Part shown: positions 17,114 through 25,769 of the stretch, piece after piece
Layout of the letters: each line of letters starts with the position of its first letter
Position numbering within the stretch: the stretch's first letter is position 1
From: Hymenobacter negativus
GTDB lineage: Bacteria; Bacteroidota; Bacteroidia; Cytophagales; Hymenobacteraceae
Assembly: GCF_017571495.1 (NCBI RefSeq)
Contig: NZ_JAGETZ010000018.1
Span: 82,818 to 146,817, forward strand
DNA: 64,000 bases
Direction of reading: 5' to 3'
Translations under genes and position numbers: made by a program
The notes under the pieces: generated by a model
Seen by the model: only the letters and a program-made list of their open reading frames with translations
What the model was told of the DNA's origin: nothing
The model's database searches: none

Positions 17114-17799
17114 CGGCTTTGGCTAGCATGTAATTGGCGCAACTGTTCTAGCAGTTGATTTTCCCGCCGCAGGCGCGCCAATTCTTCATTGAAGTCGCGC
17201 AGGTCCCAGGTACCCGTGCCGTCAATCAGCCATTCGTAACTCACTTTGAGCTTTTGGTGAATGTTGCGCACCTGCGCCACGCTCACGTTGCTCTGGTTGG
17301 ATTCAATCCGCTGCAGGTGCCCGGCACTGATGCCAGTCATGTTGGCCATTTCGCGCAAAGAGAAGCGCAGCTCTTTTCGCAGCCACTTCAAGCGGGCATT
17401 GACTTCTGCGTCCATGCGCGAGCCTGTGGCCCCATGACCGGCGCCATCGGGGCGAGCCACTGCGACAAAAGGGACCACTTCCCGCTCCGGCACGTCCAAT
17501 GCCTGGGCCCACGCCACGAGTTGCGAGGCCAGAATTATCCGGGTCCCGTTCTCCCACGCCGTCACGATGGAATAGGTGTACCCGAGCATGCGGCTCAACT
17601 CCAACTGCGTCAGTTTCGGCTTGTGGGCGAGCCGATAGGACTTGATAAACTCCCGCAACCGCGTCGCCGCTGGGTCGGCGGCCCACGCTGTTAGGGCGGT
17701 AGTGGCGTCAATCGAAGGCGGGGTTGGCGCTGCTAGGAACGCAGTCCCACCAGCAGGGACAGGCTGTTCATTCATAATCATATGTTTTGAGGAAGGCAC
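17110..17799 (-). CDS. XRE-family regulator with two helix-turn-helix domains
   Basis: A DNA-binding protein of up to 229 residues. A first HTH is seen at about residues 55-85 (TQLELSRMLGYTYSIVTAWENG). A second, at about 135-190, has FSLREMANMTGISAGHLQRIESN followed by VAQVRNIHQKLKVSYEWLIDG, the style of phage repressors. A short leucine-rich coiled-coil (LARLRRENQLLEQLRQLHA) ends the protein. Met codons at 17799, 17781 and 17775 are all possible starts. Lying tail to tail with the integrase, it is the likely controller of excision or of the divergent gene at 17981; this is inferred from position. Confidence 0.8.
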   Translation of the reverse strand: MPSSKHMIMNEQPVPAGGTAFLAAPTPPSIDATTALTAWAADPAATRLREFIKSYRLAHKPKLTQLELSRMLGYTYSIVTAWENGTRIILASQLVAWAQALDVPEREVVPFVAVARPDGAGHGATGSRMDAEVNARLKWLRKELRFSLREMANMTGISAGHLQRIESNQSNVSVAQVRNIHQKLKVSYEWLIDGTGTWDLRDFNEELARLRRENQLLEQLRQLHASQSR

Positions 17800-17980
17800 C
17801 GGCCAAAGCTAATGTGCTAAACACAGCAACAAATATAAGACAGCAAAATAAAAATTGCCATTACTTGCGTACAAAATATCACTCTTATAATTTTACTCTA
17901 TCAACTTGCTCTTACCACTACCTAGTTTACCGGTTGGTGCATTTAAAACCTCAATCCTTCGCTTCATTTGCCTCCCAACT

Positions 17981-18838
17981 ATGCAGTTTTTCTTCCCCTA
18001 CTTTCAACTGGAGGGTACCACGCCACTGGCCAGGCTTTTTAACGCGTACCTAGAGGAACTACAAACCCACGCTGTGGCCATTGACCCAGGCCTCGTGACC
18101 ATGCACGAACTGCATATGGGCCTGTTTAAAAGTGCCAATGGGCCAGTGGGCCAGATGACTTCGTTGGCTGAAGAATATCTGAGCTTATCCATCCTTCAGG
18201 GCTCGCTCAAGGCCATACACAAACAGGTGTTGGGAGCTGTGGAAACCTTGGAGCAGTTTTTCTCTCAATACGCTGGAAACCTTACGCACTACGCCGTTGC
18301 CAACCGTTTGGCCAGCATTGAACGCGACGGCAGCAACGACGACAGCGACTTTGTTGGGTTGCCGGACACACAGGAAGGCCAAGTGTGGGCGGTCGCTTAC
18401 AAAGACGACTCCGAGAGCTTGGCCCCCTACTCGCTAAAGGCCGATCTGCGGCAGTTCTTTGGAGAGGAAGGCACCCGCGGGGAATTTCTGGGCCGGTCCG
18501 ACGCGGCGGACTTCTATCCGTGGACCGAGGCGGTCGCTCAGGCAAGCGAATTCAGTACACGCAACCTGTTTGCGCATACGGGCGTTGAGGTGCCATTCTC
18601 GCGGTTGGACGCGGATGGAAACCAACAGACGCTGCAATTGGCGGACCATATTGAGGACGAAATCAACCAAGATATCCGCAATGGCACATTGGTAGAGCAT
18701 TTTAATCACGCGCTGAACCTCCTTTCCGAGGCGGCGCGGCGATTCCACGCCATGGCGGAATCGGCTGAGGATTCAACACCTTACAGAGGGATACTAGCGC
18801 TGCTCAAAGAAGTACGAGACTTAGACTTCCTAGAGTAA
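17981..18838 (+). CDS. hypothetical protein next to the island regulator
   Basis: A 285-residue protein with no signal peptide and no membrane helix. I prefer the ATG at 17981 (MQFFFPYFQLEGTTPLARLF), because the 25 residues encoded upstream from 17906 are of non-coding character. The sequence is acidic and helical, with DSDFVGLPDTQEGQVWAVAYKDDSE and AEEYLSLSILQGSLKAIHKQVLGAVETLEQFF as notable stretches. I do not recognise a family. It is divergent from the double-HTH regulator with about 180 bases between them, so the two may share a control region. It may be island cargo. Confidence 0.6.
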   Translation: MQFFFPYFQLEGTTPLARLFNAYLEELQTHAVAIDPGLVTMHELHMGLFKSANGPVGQMTSLAEEYLSLSILQGSLKAIHKQVLGAVETLEQFFSQYAGNLTHYAVANRLASIERDGSNDDSDFVGLPDTQEGQVWAVAYKDDSESLAPYSLKADLRQFFGEEGTRGEFLGRSDAADFYPWTEAVAQASEFSTRNLFAHTGVEVPFSRLDADGNQQTLQLADHIEDEINQDIRNGTLVEHFNHALNLLSEAARRFHAMAESAEDSTPYRGILALLKEVRDLDFLE

Positions 18839-18917
18839 TCCCAAATAAGCATGTGACCACATTGATACCATGGTCGTTCATTAAACTTGAATAGGCACGA
18901 AAAAAATTTGCGTGCAT

Positions 18918-18948
18918 TTTGTTCGCAAATATAAAATGTATAACTTTG
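18918..18948 (+). promoter_or_regulatory. Bacteroidota-type promoter in a gene-poor stretch
   Basis: TTTG (18918-18921), 19 bases, then TAACTTTG (18941-18948) gives a full match to TTTG-N19-TAnnTTTG. Transcription would start near 18955 and run into a region with no obvious gene. Confidence 0.5.
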
Positions 18949-19340
18949 TTCTGCTGCTGTGTTGGCAGCCTTACGATAACGCTTCACAATAGTGGGCTGT
19001 GCCCCCACTGGTTGGGATTATATTTGAAGCGCTGGATTAAGAAAGGCCTTTTGCCGTGTGGGCCTTAACTAGAATGGAGCCGCTGCCTAAACCGCTTCTA
19101 AAAACCCCGTTACTACGCCGCCGGTTTGGTCTCCGGTGCATCTCCGTAGTGGCTGGTATTGGCTTGTAATTCCGCTTAGTTCGTTTGTTTAAGTGCCTTG
19201 TGCGCCGCCCTCGAAACAGCGCCTTAATTATGTCGCGCACGCGCGAAGACCGGGTGGTGGCGGGGGCGGGCGGGTAATGATACTCATGCTACTATCCCTA
19301 GGAATTGCCGAACTCACGCGTACTTGGTGGAAGATGGGCT

Positions 19341-19368
19341 GCTTACAAATTTTAAAAAATTTGTAAGC
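19341..19368. repeat. 28-base AT-rich near-perfect palindrome
   Basis: Arms 19341-19353 (GCTTACAAATTTT) and 19356-19368 are perfect reverse complements around two A residues. The very small spacer makes it a better fit to a dimeric protein-binding site or cruciform than to a terminator. Confidence 0.55.
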
Positions 19369-19996
19369 TAAGCGTTAACCCATACACATATATACCCCCC
19401 CTTCCGCAAACGCGAAATCGAAATCCTACTGATTTTTCTTGCCCGAATCGGCCAGTCCAATGTCAGGACTGGCCCAATCTTACCTTCTACGCTTAAATAG
19501 TTTAACCTCCTTCATTTTGGATGCTATCTTTGTAAATATGGGGTCATGTTGCGTCGAAAAGGCAGTCGCTCATAACGTAAGGCCGTTCGTAGTCAAGCTT
19601 ATTGCGATTTTACTTGCTTGACAATTTGCTGCGCCAGCCCGCCTGCCTCTTTTGAGGAAAGACCACTTTTGGGCCATCCTTTCAGCGTAGGATTAGGAGG
19701 AGTATTCCGGCGCGATGGATGAAGCATACCGCTTTTAGCCACGCTCAATTCTAGGGGCGCTTATGATAGTTATCTGAACACTCTACTTCACGCGCCCATA
19801 GTTACTTAAAGGTTATTCTACTTCACTACTTAAGCTCCTTCTTCAATCCCAAATCTTGGTCCTTGTTCACCAGCGAATAGATTGACTAGGCACCCCCAAG
19901 TTTGGGGATATCCAGTCGCTCATGTCTTCCATCTTATTCGGTTACTGCCAGTACGACAAGCGGTAGCGCAATGCTGCATCCTACTTTATTATTGGG

Positions 19997-20176
19997 ATGA
20001 ACACGACGGCTTATTACTATGCGGTGGTGGCGCACACGGACGGGGACAGCATTGTCACCTCCACTACCTGGTACAAGCGGCGCATCATCACGGCGACGCC
20101 TAGCACGGAGAAACTTGCGTTGGCGATGTTTCCGAACACCACGGCGGGTACAGAGCAACGTTGTCGTAATTCCTGA
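19997..20176 (+). CDS. possible 59-residue protein
   Basis: A short frame with ATG start and protein-like composition: MNTTAYYYAVVAHTDGDSIV, then TSTTWYKRRIITATPSTEKL and ALAMFPNTTA. I see no upstream -7 element or known motif. It could be a real small protein, a decayed gene fragment, or chance. It is listed because its codon pattern (many NNC/NNG third positions in a non-GC-rich neighbourhood) and sequence look less random than the other frames of this stretch. Confidence 0.25.
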   Translation: MNTTAYYYAVVAHTDGDSIVTSTTWYKRRIITATPSTEKLALAMFPNTTAGTEQRCRNS

Positions 20177-20249
20177 CGGTGGCGGGGGCTGTTCGCGCCG
20201 GTAGGACGGCGCATGGTGGGTCTAGCGGCTGGGAACAGCAAACTACTGT

Positions 20250-20297
20250 ACCGGATACGCTGGCGGTGCTGGCGTTGGCACCGCCAGCGTATCCGGT
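20250..20297. repeat. 20-bp perfect inverted repeat with 8-base loop
   Basis: Arms 20250-20269 and 20278-20297 are exact reverse complements (left arm starts ACCGGATACGCTGGCGG). The stem is strong and GC-rich but is not followed by a T-run, so it may be an RNA structure, a repeat end or a decayed terminator. Confidence 0.6.
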
Positions 20298-20619
20298 TCG
20301 CTTGGAGCATGAGGGCGAGAGTGCTTAACAGAAACTGGCAGTGTAGTAATAAGCTAATAATCAAGCCCCTTACTTTGGCACGATGAATAGACTTGTTGAA
20401 CCACCTAAGAAACCCATGCAAGCCGGAAAAATGGTCCACAATCTTTCGCGAGTAAAACCAGCCTTGCTGAAAATACAGCAGAATGACAAAGTGTATTACC
20501 CGCTGATACAGGCAATTACAACTCTGGGCCCGGAGGTCAAGCCTCGTACTGGCAAGGCTATTTAACAGTAGCTTGGCATCAGCGCGACAGTTTACCGGCG
20601 GTGGCTTGACGCGCTTTAC

Positions 20620-21000
20620 ATGGATTTCCTGACGCTTATCGCCACCGATGCAGATGTGCTGCAGTTCCGCGATGTAAAACACATATTCTATACGGGAGGA
20701 AAAGGCGATAATGCGGAGGTACGCTGCCGGCTGGCGGTAACGCCGCAGGTCGGCGAAGCAGTCGACTTATTTTTTAATTGCCTATGCCAACGAAGAAACG
20801 TCCGCGTCAACAACGTGACGCATCAGCACTTACAGTACAAAGCCCTGGTTCTTATAACGCTGCGGCCAAGCTACTATGATGCTCATTTTACGCATTTACT
20901 CGCCCGGGCCTGGTTCGAAAATAAGTGGCCACTCGAGGCCTGGGAACCGAGTAATTACGCGCAAAAGGAGCTGCTGCGAAAGATTTACCCGAAGGGATAA
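20620..21000 (+). CDS. hypothetical protein, 126 residues
   Basis: A frame with plausible protein composition, especially its C-terminal half (YYDAHFTHLLARAWFENKW then PLEAWEPSNYAQKELLRKIY). It starts at an ATG with no clear ribosome-binding site or promoter. There is no signal peptide, membrane helix or motif I recognise. It ends one base before the stop of the convergent MazG-like gene. It might be the 3' end of a decayed longer gene, since the frames upstream of it look eroded. Confidence 0.4.
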   Translation: MDFLTLIATDADVLQFRDVKHIFYTGGKGDNAEVRCRLAVTPQVGEAVDLFFNCLCQRRNVRVNNVTHQHLQYKALVLITLRPSYYDAHFTHLLARAWFENKWPLEAWEPSNYAQKELLRKIYPKG

Positions 21001-21001
21001 A

Positions 21002-21319
21002 TTAGTATTCTACCCATTCAAGTTGGATGCATTTGTCAAAGCCGCCGCGGGTCTGCCGGCGCAATTCCTGAACTTGTCGTACCTGAGCCATAGTGAGTTG
21101 ATGGGCGGTAAGAATGGTATCGAAAACTTCCAACACGTCAGCCAGCTCGGTGAGAAGCTCGTCGTCTAGAGCAGTCTGGACTTCCTCAGCTTCTTCGACG
21201 AGCTTAGCTAGCAGGGCAACCCGGAAATCCGGTTCTGATAGAGTCGTAGTGCGACATTGGCGTCCTTCCTCGGCAATAATGGCGGGAATGCGGTCGCGAA
21301 CTAATTTGGGATATGACAT
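21002..21319 (-). CDS. MazG-like nucleotide pyrophosphohydrolase
   Basis: A 105-residue all-alpha NTP pyrophosphatase-like protein. The opening SYPKLVRDRIPAIIAEEG is typical of the phosphoribosyl-ATP pyrophosphohydrolase-like branch. The metal-binding pattern EEAEEV followed by ELADVLE provides the ExxE and ExxD motifs of the MazG superfamily. Such enzymes cleave nucleoside triphosphates to monophosphates and pyrophosphate. The ATG at 21319 fits the family start; a TTG at 21343 would overlap the stop of the HNH gene by 4 bases. It forms an operon with the HNH gene upstream, which suggests a joint role. Confidence 0.75.
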   Translation of the reverse strand: MSYPKLVRDRIPAIIAEEGRQCRTTTLSEPDFRVALLAKLVEEAEEVQTALDDELLTELADVLEVFDTILTAHQLTMAQVRQVQELRRQTRGGFDKCIQLEWVEY

Positions 21320-21339
21320 AGCAGAGTATCGGAGCAGAT

Positions 21340-22461
21340 TCAATAGATATTCCCGGCTGACGTTTTATACTCGAATGGGTAAGTGAAACCCAAGTTCTGG
21401 GCAGTTTGGAGTTGTGGTAACACGAGTTGTTGTAAGCGGTCGCGAAACCAGCTAAAGGGCTGCTTCTGCAAGAAATTTAAGTCTTGCGCGAAAACAATAT
21501 GGTAATCTTCCAGTAGCTTTTCGTTGCCGCGTGAAACATGGTATTGGAAGCCGTCGAACTGCAGCTTAGCATAAGCATCAAAATACAGTTTGAACGAAGG
21601 CAACCAGTCATTCTTGGCTGAGTTAACGCTTTTAGGAGTAGGAATGATATTCCACAGTTGGTCGTGAGCGACATATGACCATGGCAGAAAATGGTCAAGG
21701 CTCAGATTAGCCAAGGTGAGAAGTTCGCCAGAATAAATACAGGCCTGACCTGGCTCTGTAGCTATGTATTCCTTCCAGAACTTTCCCGCAGTGCCCAAAA
21801 CACGGGCTGCGGGTTTTAGCAACTTTTCGCTCAACCCAATTACGTTTGGGTTGTGCTTCTGTAGAAATCGCACTAAGTGCCAGTAAGCGAAGCCGCGCAG
21901 AATGTAACTATGCTGTCGCAGGTAGTCCGCCCAACTATCATGGACTTCAATTGCGTCCTTTATGAATCGGTACGGAGTTTGTGTGCTTGTGGCGGCCAGT
22001 TCAGCAATTCGGCCATTGACTTTGTATTCTGGCAACCCCCGGGTTTCTGAAGCAAAGAAAGGACGTATGAATCGGTAGGGAACCCAGCGCAATAGCTCTC
22101 CCACTTGCTTATAAAGTATTTCCAGCTCGCTGGATGAAAGTGCTAGCTTGAGTTGATTAAACAAATCTGGTGCAGTAGGCCGATTATCAACCGTCAAATG
22201 CCTCGAAATGGCATCTGCAATAGGCCGAAACCCATCCTGCTTGCCGAAGGAGAGCTTGAAATAATCGAGCGGGTACCACACACCTGCTACCATTCGGAGA
22301 GACAGCTCGCGAAGAGTGATGCGATTGTCAGGGCTTGCTTCCAAACTCTCGAGTATGGCAAGCAACCAGTAAAACTTGTATGAGTTAGTAGTATCCCCAA
22401 AAACAGCGTTGAGTTTGGCTATGTCTAATCGGGCATCTCCGGGGAGCGGCATGTCAAACAT
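21340..22461 (-). CDS. HNH endonuclease-domain protein
   Basis: A 373-residue protein. An HNH nuclease motif lies at about residues 238-285: CIYSGE, then SLDHFLPWS (the His of HNH at about 257), then QLWNIIPTPKSVNSAKND with the two Asn. Only the first zinc-type cysteine is present, so it is a cysteine-poor HNH. The N-terminal 235 residues are helical and unassigned. It starts 163 bases from dptF on the opposite strand and is followed by a MazG-like gene within a few bases. It may be an accessory effector of the phosphorothioate system or an independent defence gene; which one cannot be read from the sequence. Confidence 0.75.
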   Translation of the reverse strand: MFDMPLPGDARLDIAKLNAVFGDTTNSYKFYWLLAILESLEASPDNRITLRELSLRMVAGVWYPLDYFKLSFGKQDGFRPIADAISRHLTVDNRPTAPDLFNQLKLALSSSELEILYKQVGELLRWVPYRFIRPFFASETRGLPEYKVNGRIAELAATSTQTPYRFIKDAIEVHDSWADYLRQHSYILRGFAYWHLVRFLQKHNPNVIGLSEKLLKPAARVLGTAGKFWKEYIATEPGQACIYSGELLTLANLSLDHFLPWSYVAHDQLWNIIPTPKSVNSAKNDWLPSFKLYFDAYAKLQFDGFQYHVSRGNEKLLEDYHIVFAQDLNFLQKQPFSWFRDRLQQLVLPQLQTAQNLGFTYPFEYKTSAGNIY

Positions 22462-22465
22462 CTTG

Positions 22466-22496
22466 TTTGTCTGAGTTGGGTTTCAGCATACCTTTA
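22466..22496 (+). promoter_or_regulatory. candidate promoter of dptFGH
   Basis: TTTG (22466-22469), 19 bases, then TACCTTTA (22489-22496) gives a near-consensus Bacteroidota promoter. The leader would be about 120 bases and contains an 8-bp inverted repeat (22563-22570 and 22605-22612) just before the dptF ATG. Confidence 0.5.
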
Positions 22497-22623
22497 GCTA
22501 GTGTAAGCAGGCCTTAGAGTAAAAGGCGAAGCTTAAACATACGCACTTCAGACCCTATCAAAAAGGGTAGCAACCCCATAGGCGGGCTTTCTACCGCAGA
22601 CCTTCTACCCTTGCCCGCGCTAT

Positions 22624-24354
22624 ATGAGCCTTAAAAGTCTACTCGACACCCTACGAATTTCATCAAAGGAAGCCATTGTGAACGGCGACAGTGCCACGAC
22701 AGGGGATTTAAAAAACTACCTGCACGTCAAACGGCCCGTGGAAGACCGCCTGAGTTCGATTATTTCCCAGGCGAGTACCCAAAGCAAGCCCAGACTGATT
22801 TTCGTCATCGGCAATGTGGGCGATGGCAAGTCACACCTCATGTCCAAGATGTGGGAAACCCATGCCGCGGAACTGGGCGGATACACTTTGCACAATGATG
22901 CCACCGAGAGCAATGACATCAACAAGACCTATATAGAAACGCTCTCTGAAGTCCTGGTTGCTTATAGCGATACACAACTCAGGGAGCCTTCGAATACCTC
23001 AAAGACGATAGTTGCAATAAACCTAGGCACCTTAGCTAACTTCCTAGCTGCAAAAGGAGACCTTTTCACCATACTGGCCGAGTATATTGAGAAGAATAAT
23101 ATTATGCAAGAGGGCGGGTCGATAGCAGAAACTGAAAGTGACTATTTTAGTTTTATAAACCTCGCTGATTATCATATTTTCTCCTTAACTAAAGAAGGTG
23201 CCAAAGCTGACATTTTGTTGGAGCTATTAGATAAGATAACAAAGCCAAGCAAGAACAACCCGTTTTATCATGCTTATCAGGAAACATATGCGTCAAACGA
23301 AAAGCTTACCCATTGCCCTATTAAATACAATTTCGATTTAGTATCCAACAAGAAGGTGCAAGAGTCACTTTCGAAGCTGATAATATCTATACTTATAAAG
23401 GACAAAGCCATCATCTCAATCAGGCAACTGCTGAATTGGATTTATGATATTCTCGTCGCGCCCAGATTTGCTAACCTTCCCTATGACAAAGTAATAGACC
23501 TATTAGATGACGTTTCTGGCAAGCACCAGTTCCATCACGACATATTACCTTCTCTCCTTTTCGACAATGCTGGCACTTCGAATATTCTAAAGCTTATAAG
23601 CAAGTATGACCCGATAAAAGAGAGCAATGAAGAGCTTGATAAGTTAATAACCACACTAGGAAAGACCCGAGCTCCGCTCAAGCATTTCATTAACGAGGGC
23701 TTAGTTCAAGGCCATTCGCGGTTAACCGCTTCAATAGAGACTGTTGATGTACAAGAGCGTATCAAGCTGTTTGTCCGGCTCAACTACCTACTGCAGAGTA
23801 ATGCAGACTTGATTGACAAGGATGAGAGTTTCACAGAGTACAATCGAATTCTGTACAGCTACCATTCTGGAGACAAAGCAGGGCTTAAACCGCTTTACAA
23901 CAACATGATGAATGCGATTTACCGCTGGAATGGGACAACCAAGGACAGTGGCAAGTCAGTGAATATTGGTGTAGGCAAGGACCAAACGGCCTATAAGATT
24001 ACTCACGAGCTCGTTTTGGAGTTTAGCCCGGCTGTACAAAGTCAAAACAATACACCGTCGATATACCGATTCGTAAAATTTGCCCCTATTTCGTTTAAAA
24101 TAAAAAACGACATTACTGTTTTTGACACAACCGTAGATTATAATCTTTATAAGCTGGCGGTGGACATGAACAAAGGCTACCGCGTCAACTTAGTAGACAA
24201 ACGGGAGCATCTTGATTTTTCAACCTTTGTGGACCGGATTAGCAATCATCAATCTTCGACTAAGGACTTAACCATTCAGGTTTACCGGGGCCAAATACAA
24301 GAAACGTACACCCTGAAGTACGATGCAGGCTTTGATGCCTTCCAATTCGAATAA
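22624..24354 (+). CDS. dptF: DNA phosphorothioation-dependent restriction protein DptF
   Basis: A 576-residue P-loop protein, first of the three restriction genes of the Dnd system (also named dndF). The Walker A motif GNVGDGKS lies at residues 63-70, preceded by PRLIFVI. The rest is helical with no other catalytic motif I can name. With DptG and DptH it acts on DNA that lacks phosphorothioate marks and causes damage or blocks invading DNA. The length and the order F-G-H match the family. The codon use and A+T content are unlike the flanking chromosome. It overlaps no neighbour; dptG begins two bases after its stop. Confidence 0.85.
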   Translation: MSLKSLLDTLRISSKEAIVNGDSATTGDLKNYLHVKRPVEDRLSSIISQASTQSKPRLIFVIGNVGDGKSHLMSKMWETHAAELGGYTLHNDATESNDINKTYIETLSEVLVAYSDTQLREPSNTSKTIVAINLGTLANFLAAKGDLFTILAEYIEKNNIMQEGGSIAETESDYFSFINLADYHIFSLTKEGAKADILLELLDKITKPSKNNPFYHAYQETYASNEKLTHCPIKYNFDLVSNKKVQESLSKLIISILIKDKAIISIRQLLNWIYDILVAPRFANLPYDKVIDLLDDVSGKHQFHHDILPSLLFDNAGTSNILKLISKYDPIKESNEELDKLITTLGKTRAPLKHFINEGLVQGHSRLTASIETVDVQERIKLFVRLNYLLQSNADLIDKDESFTEYNRILYSYHSGDKAGLKPLYNNMMNAIYRWNGTTKDSGKSVNIGVGKDQTAYKITHELVLEFSPAVQSQNNTPSIYRFVKFAPISFKIKNDITVFDTTVDYNLYKLAVDMNKGYRVNLVDKREHLDFSTFVDRISNHQSSTKDLTIQVYRGQIQETYTLKYDAGFDAFQFE

Positions 24355-24355
24355 T

Positions 24356-25762
24356 ATGCCAAATATCAGATTCGACCTGGAAGAGGTCACGAAACGCATG
24401 CTCACCAAAGAGGGCACTTTTCAGCACAACACCGGCAACCGGGCCAAGCTTTTTCCCTTTACTGCCAATGACGCCAAAGTCTTTAAGATGGAATATGACT
24501 TGGTCGACTTTGGAGGAATAGCAGCTGCCTGTTACCGCGAATGCGCAGCGCTTTCGCATAAGTCCAATTTCAACAAGGATGAATTTATTCGGCATGCTTG
24601 CTTGAAAGCTGACGCACAGAACCCTGCGGCCTTAACCGACATTATAGAAAAAGTAGCATTCGATGAAAGTGGCCGGCTGTACGCGTACGACACCGAAGTG
24701 TATGCTTATCTGAACTTTGCATACCCTATTGAGGCACTTACAAGTATTGCAAGGTATATCACGTCTCTGCTATTTGACGATGAGCTTAAGGCAGCGTTTC
24801 GAACCATGGCGGGAGGCGATTCCCAAAACCTACTTTACAAACTACTCTCTTCCTCCTTCCCTCCCATTGTCGAGGAACTGAAAAAGGATGAGCAGTTCTA
24901 CATGCCTTCGGAAGCTATTAAAGCCAAATTCAAAGAGGATTTTAACTTTTTAATAGCTAACAAGCAGAAATATAAATTCGTCGACTATTTTCCGACACTG
25001 ATTAAATTTTATTTTTTCCGATTTGTAACCGATATAAGCCTAGAGCTGAATTCATTTATTACACAAGCTAAAAGGCCTACTATATTTTTCTCACTGGACT
25101 GGGAAAAGCTTCAAGCTTCGCGTCCGGCTTCTAACAATGGGTGGAAGCTATTTGACGCCATGTTAGACTCAATGTTTATACATGCTAATACCTTTGAGCT
25201 TCTCAGTTACATAGACATGCCAATCGCCCGCACTGGCTATAATGAAATAGAAGCGTTCGTGAAACAGTCAGCTGAAGCTGATAATAAGCAGCTAGCGAAT
25301 GTCATCGACCAAGTCACTTCGTTCTATAGGGAGAAGAACCCCCAGGTTGAGTGGGCCAGTCTACCGCTGAGCCATAATGATGTTGCGAGAACGCCTGTTC
25401 AAAAGGCCATCAATAATCTTTGGAAATCCATAGAATATCAGTTTACAACAACAAAGAAGCGCCAGTTAAGAGCTTACAAGCACCTGTTCGTTCAATTTGC
25501 CAAATTTAACTTCGGCAAGAAAAGAGGACCGAATGGCTATTCGCTAAGCCTCAAGCACGCTGACGTGCTATTCCTTACCACCCTGTGCATAGGTGCCCAA
25601 GACAAGGTTCGCTTGAAAGACCTCCGAAAGGAGTTTGAAGACCGAGGCGTATTCCTTGACGGCATATCCTGGACCCATTTGATTGACTATTACGAAAAGG
25701 TGAATATGCTTGAGAAGAAGAGCGATAGTGGCGATGGGCAATATGTTAAGCACCTGAACTAG
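24356..25762 (+). CDS. dptG: DNA phosphorothioation-dependent restriction protein DptG
   Basis: A 468-residue protein, second gene of the restriction operon (dndG). I chose the ATG at 24356 (MPNIRFDLEEVTKRML) because it lies two bases after the dptF stop; a start at 24323 would overlap dptF by 32 bases. No enzymatic motif is visible. The sequence is helical and charged, with a C-terminal segment resembling a winged helix (KVRLKDLRKEFEDRGVFLDGISWTHLIDYYEKV). Assignment rests on position between dptF and dptH, length and overall character. It is needed together with the other two subunits in characterised systems. Confidence 0.8.
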   Translation: MPNIRFDLEEVTKRMLTKEGTFQHNTGNRAKLFPFTANDAKVFKMEYDLVDFGGIAAACYRECAALSHKSNFNKDEFIRHACLKADAQNPAALTDIIEKVAFDESGRLYAYDTEVYAYLNFAYPIEALTSIARYITSLLFDDELKAAFRTMAGGDSQNLLYKLLSSSFPPIVEELKKDEQFYMPSEAIKAKFKEDFNFLIANKQKYKFVDYFPTLIKFYFFRFVTDISLELNSFITQAKRPTIFFSLDWEKLQASRPASNNGWKLFDAMLDSMFIHANTFELLSYIDMPIARTGYNEIEAFVKQSAEADNKQLANVIDQVTSFYREKNPQVEWASLPLSHNDVARTPVQKAINNLWKSIEYQFTTTKKRQLRAYKHLFVQFAKFNFGKKRGPNGYSLSLKHADVLFLTTLCIGAQDKVRLKDLRKEFEDRGVFLDGISWTHLIDYYEKVNMLEKKSDSGDGQYVKHLN

Positions 25763-25769
25763 TATACCC

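Larger units (their letters stand above)
18839..19996. other. gene-poor stretch of the island, left part
   Basis: I see no convincing protein-coding gene here; open frames are short and lack protein-like composition. It contains a well-formed Bacteroidota promoter (18918-18948), a 28-base AT-rich near-palindrome (19341-19368) and a 9-bp inverted repeat (19450-19474). The product of the promoter, if any, would be a non-coding RNA or a very short peptide such as the 31-codon frame starting at 19074. Confidence 0.45.

Noticed and set aside
19037..19240. A 67-codon minus-strand frame in the gene-poor part of the island
   Set aside because: Very basic, low-complexity translation (many Arg and Lys) with no promoter on that strand; probably chance.
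20017..20682. A 221-codon minus-strand frame in the island
   Set aside because: It runs through the perfect hairpin at 20250-20297, so part of it is a translated palindrome, and its cysteine- and leucine-rich text resembles no protein I know.
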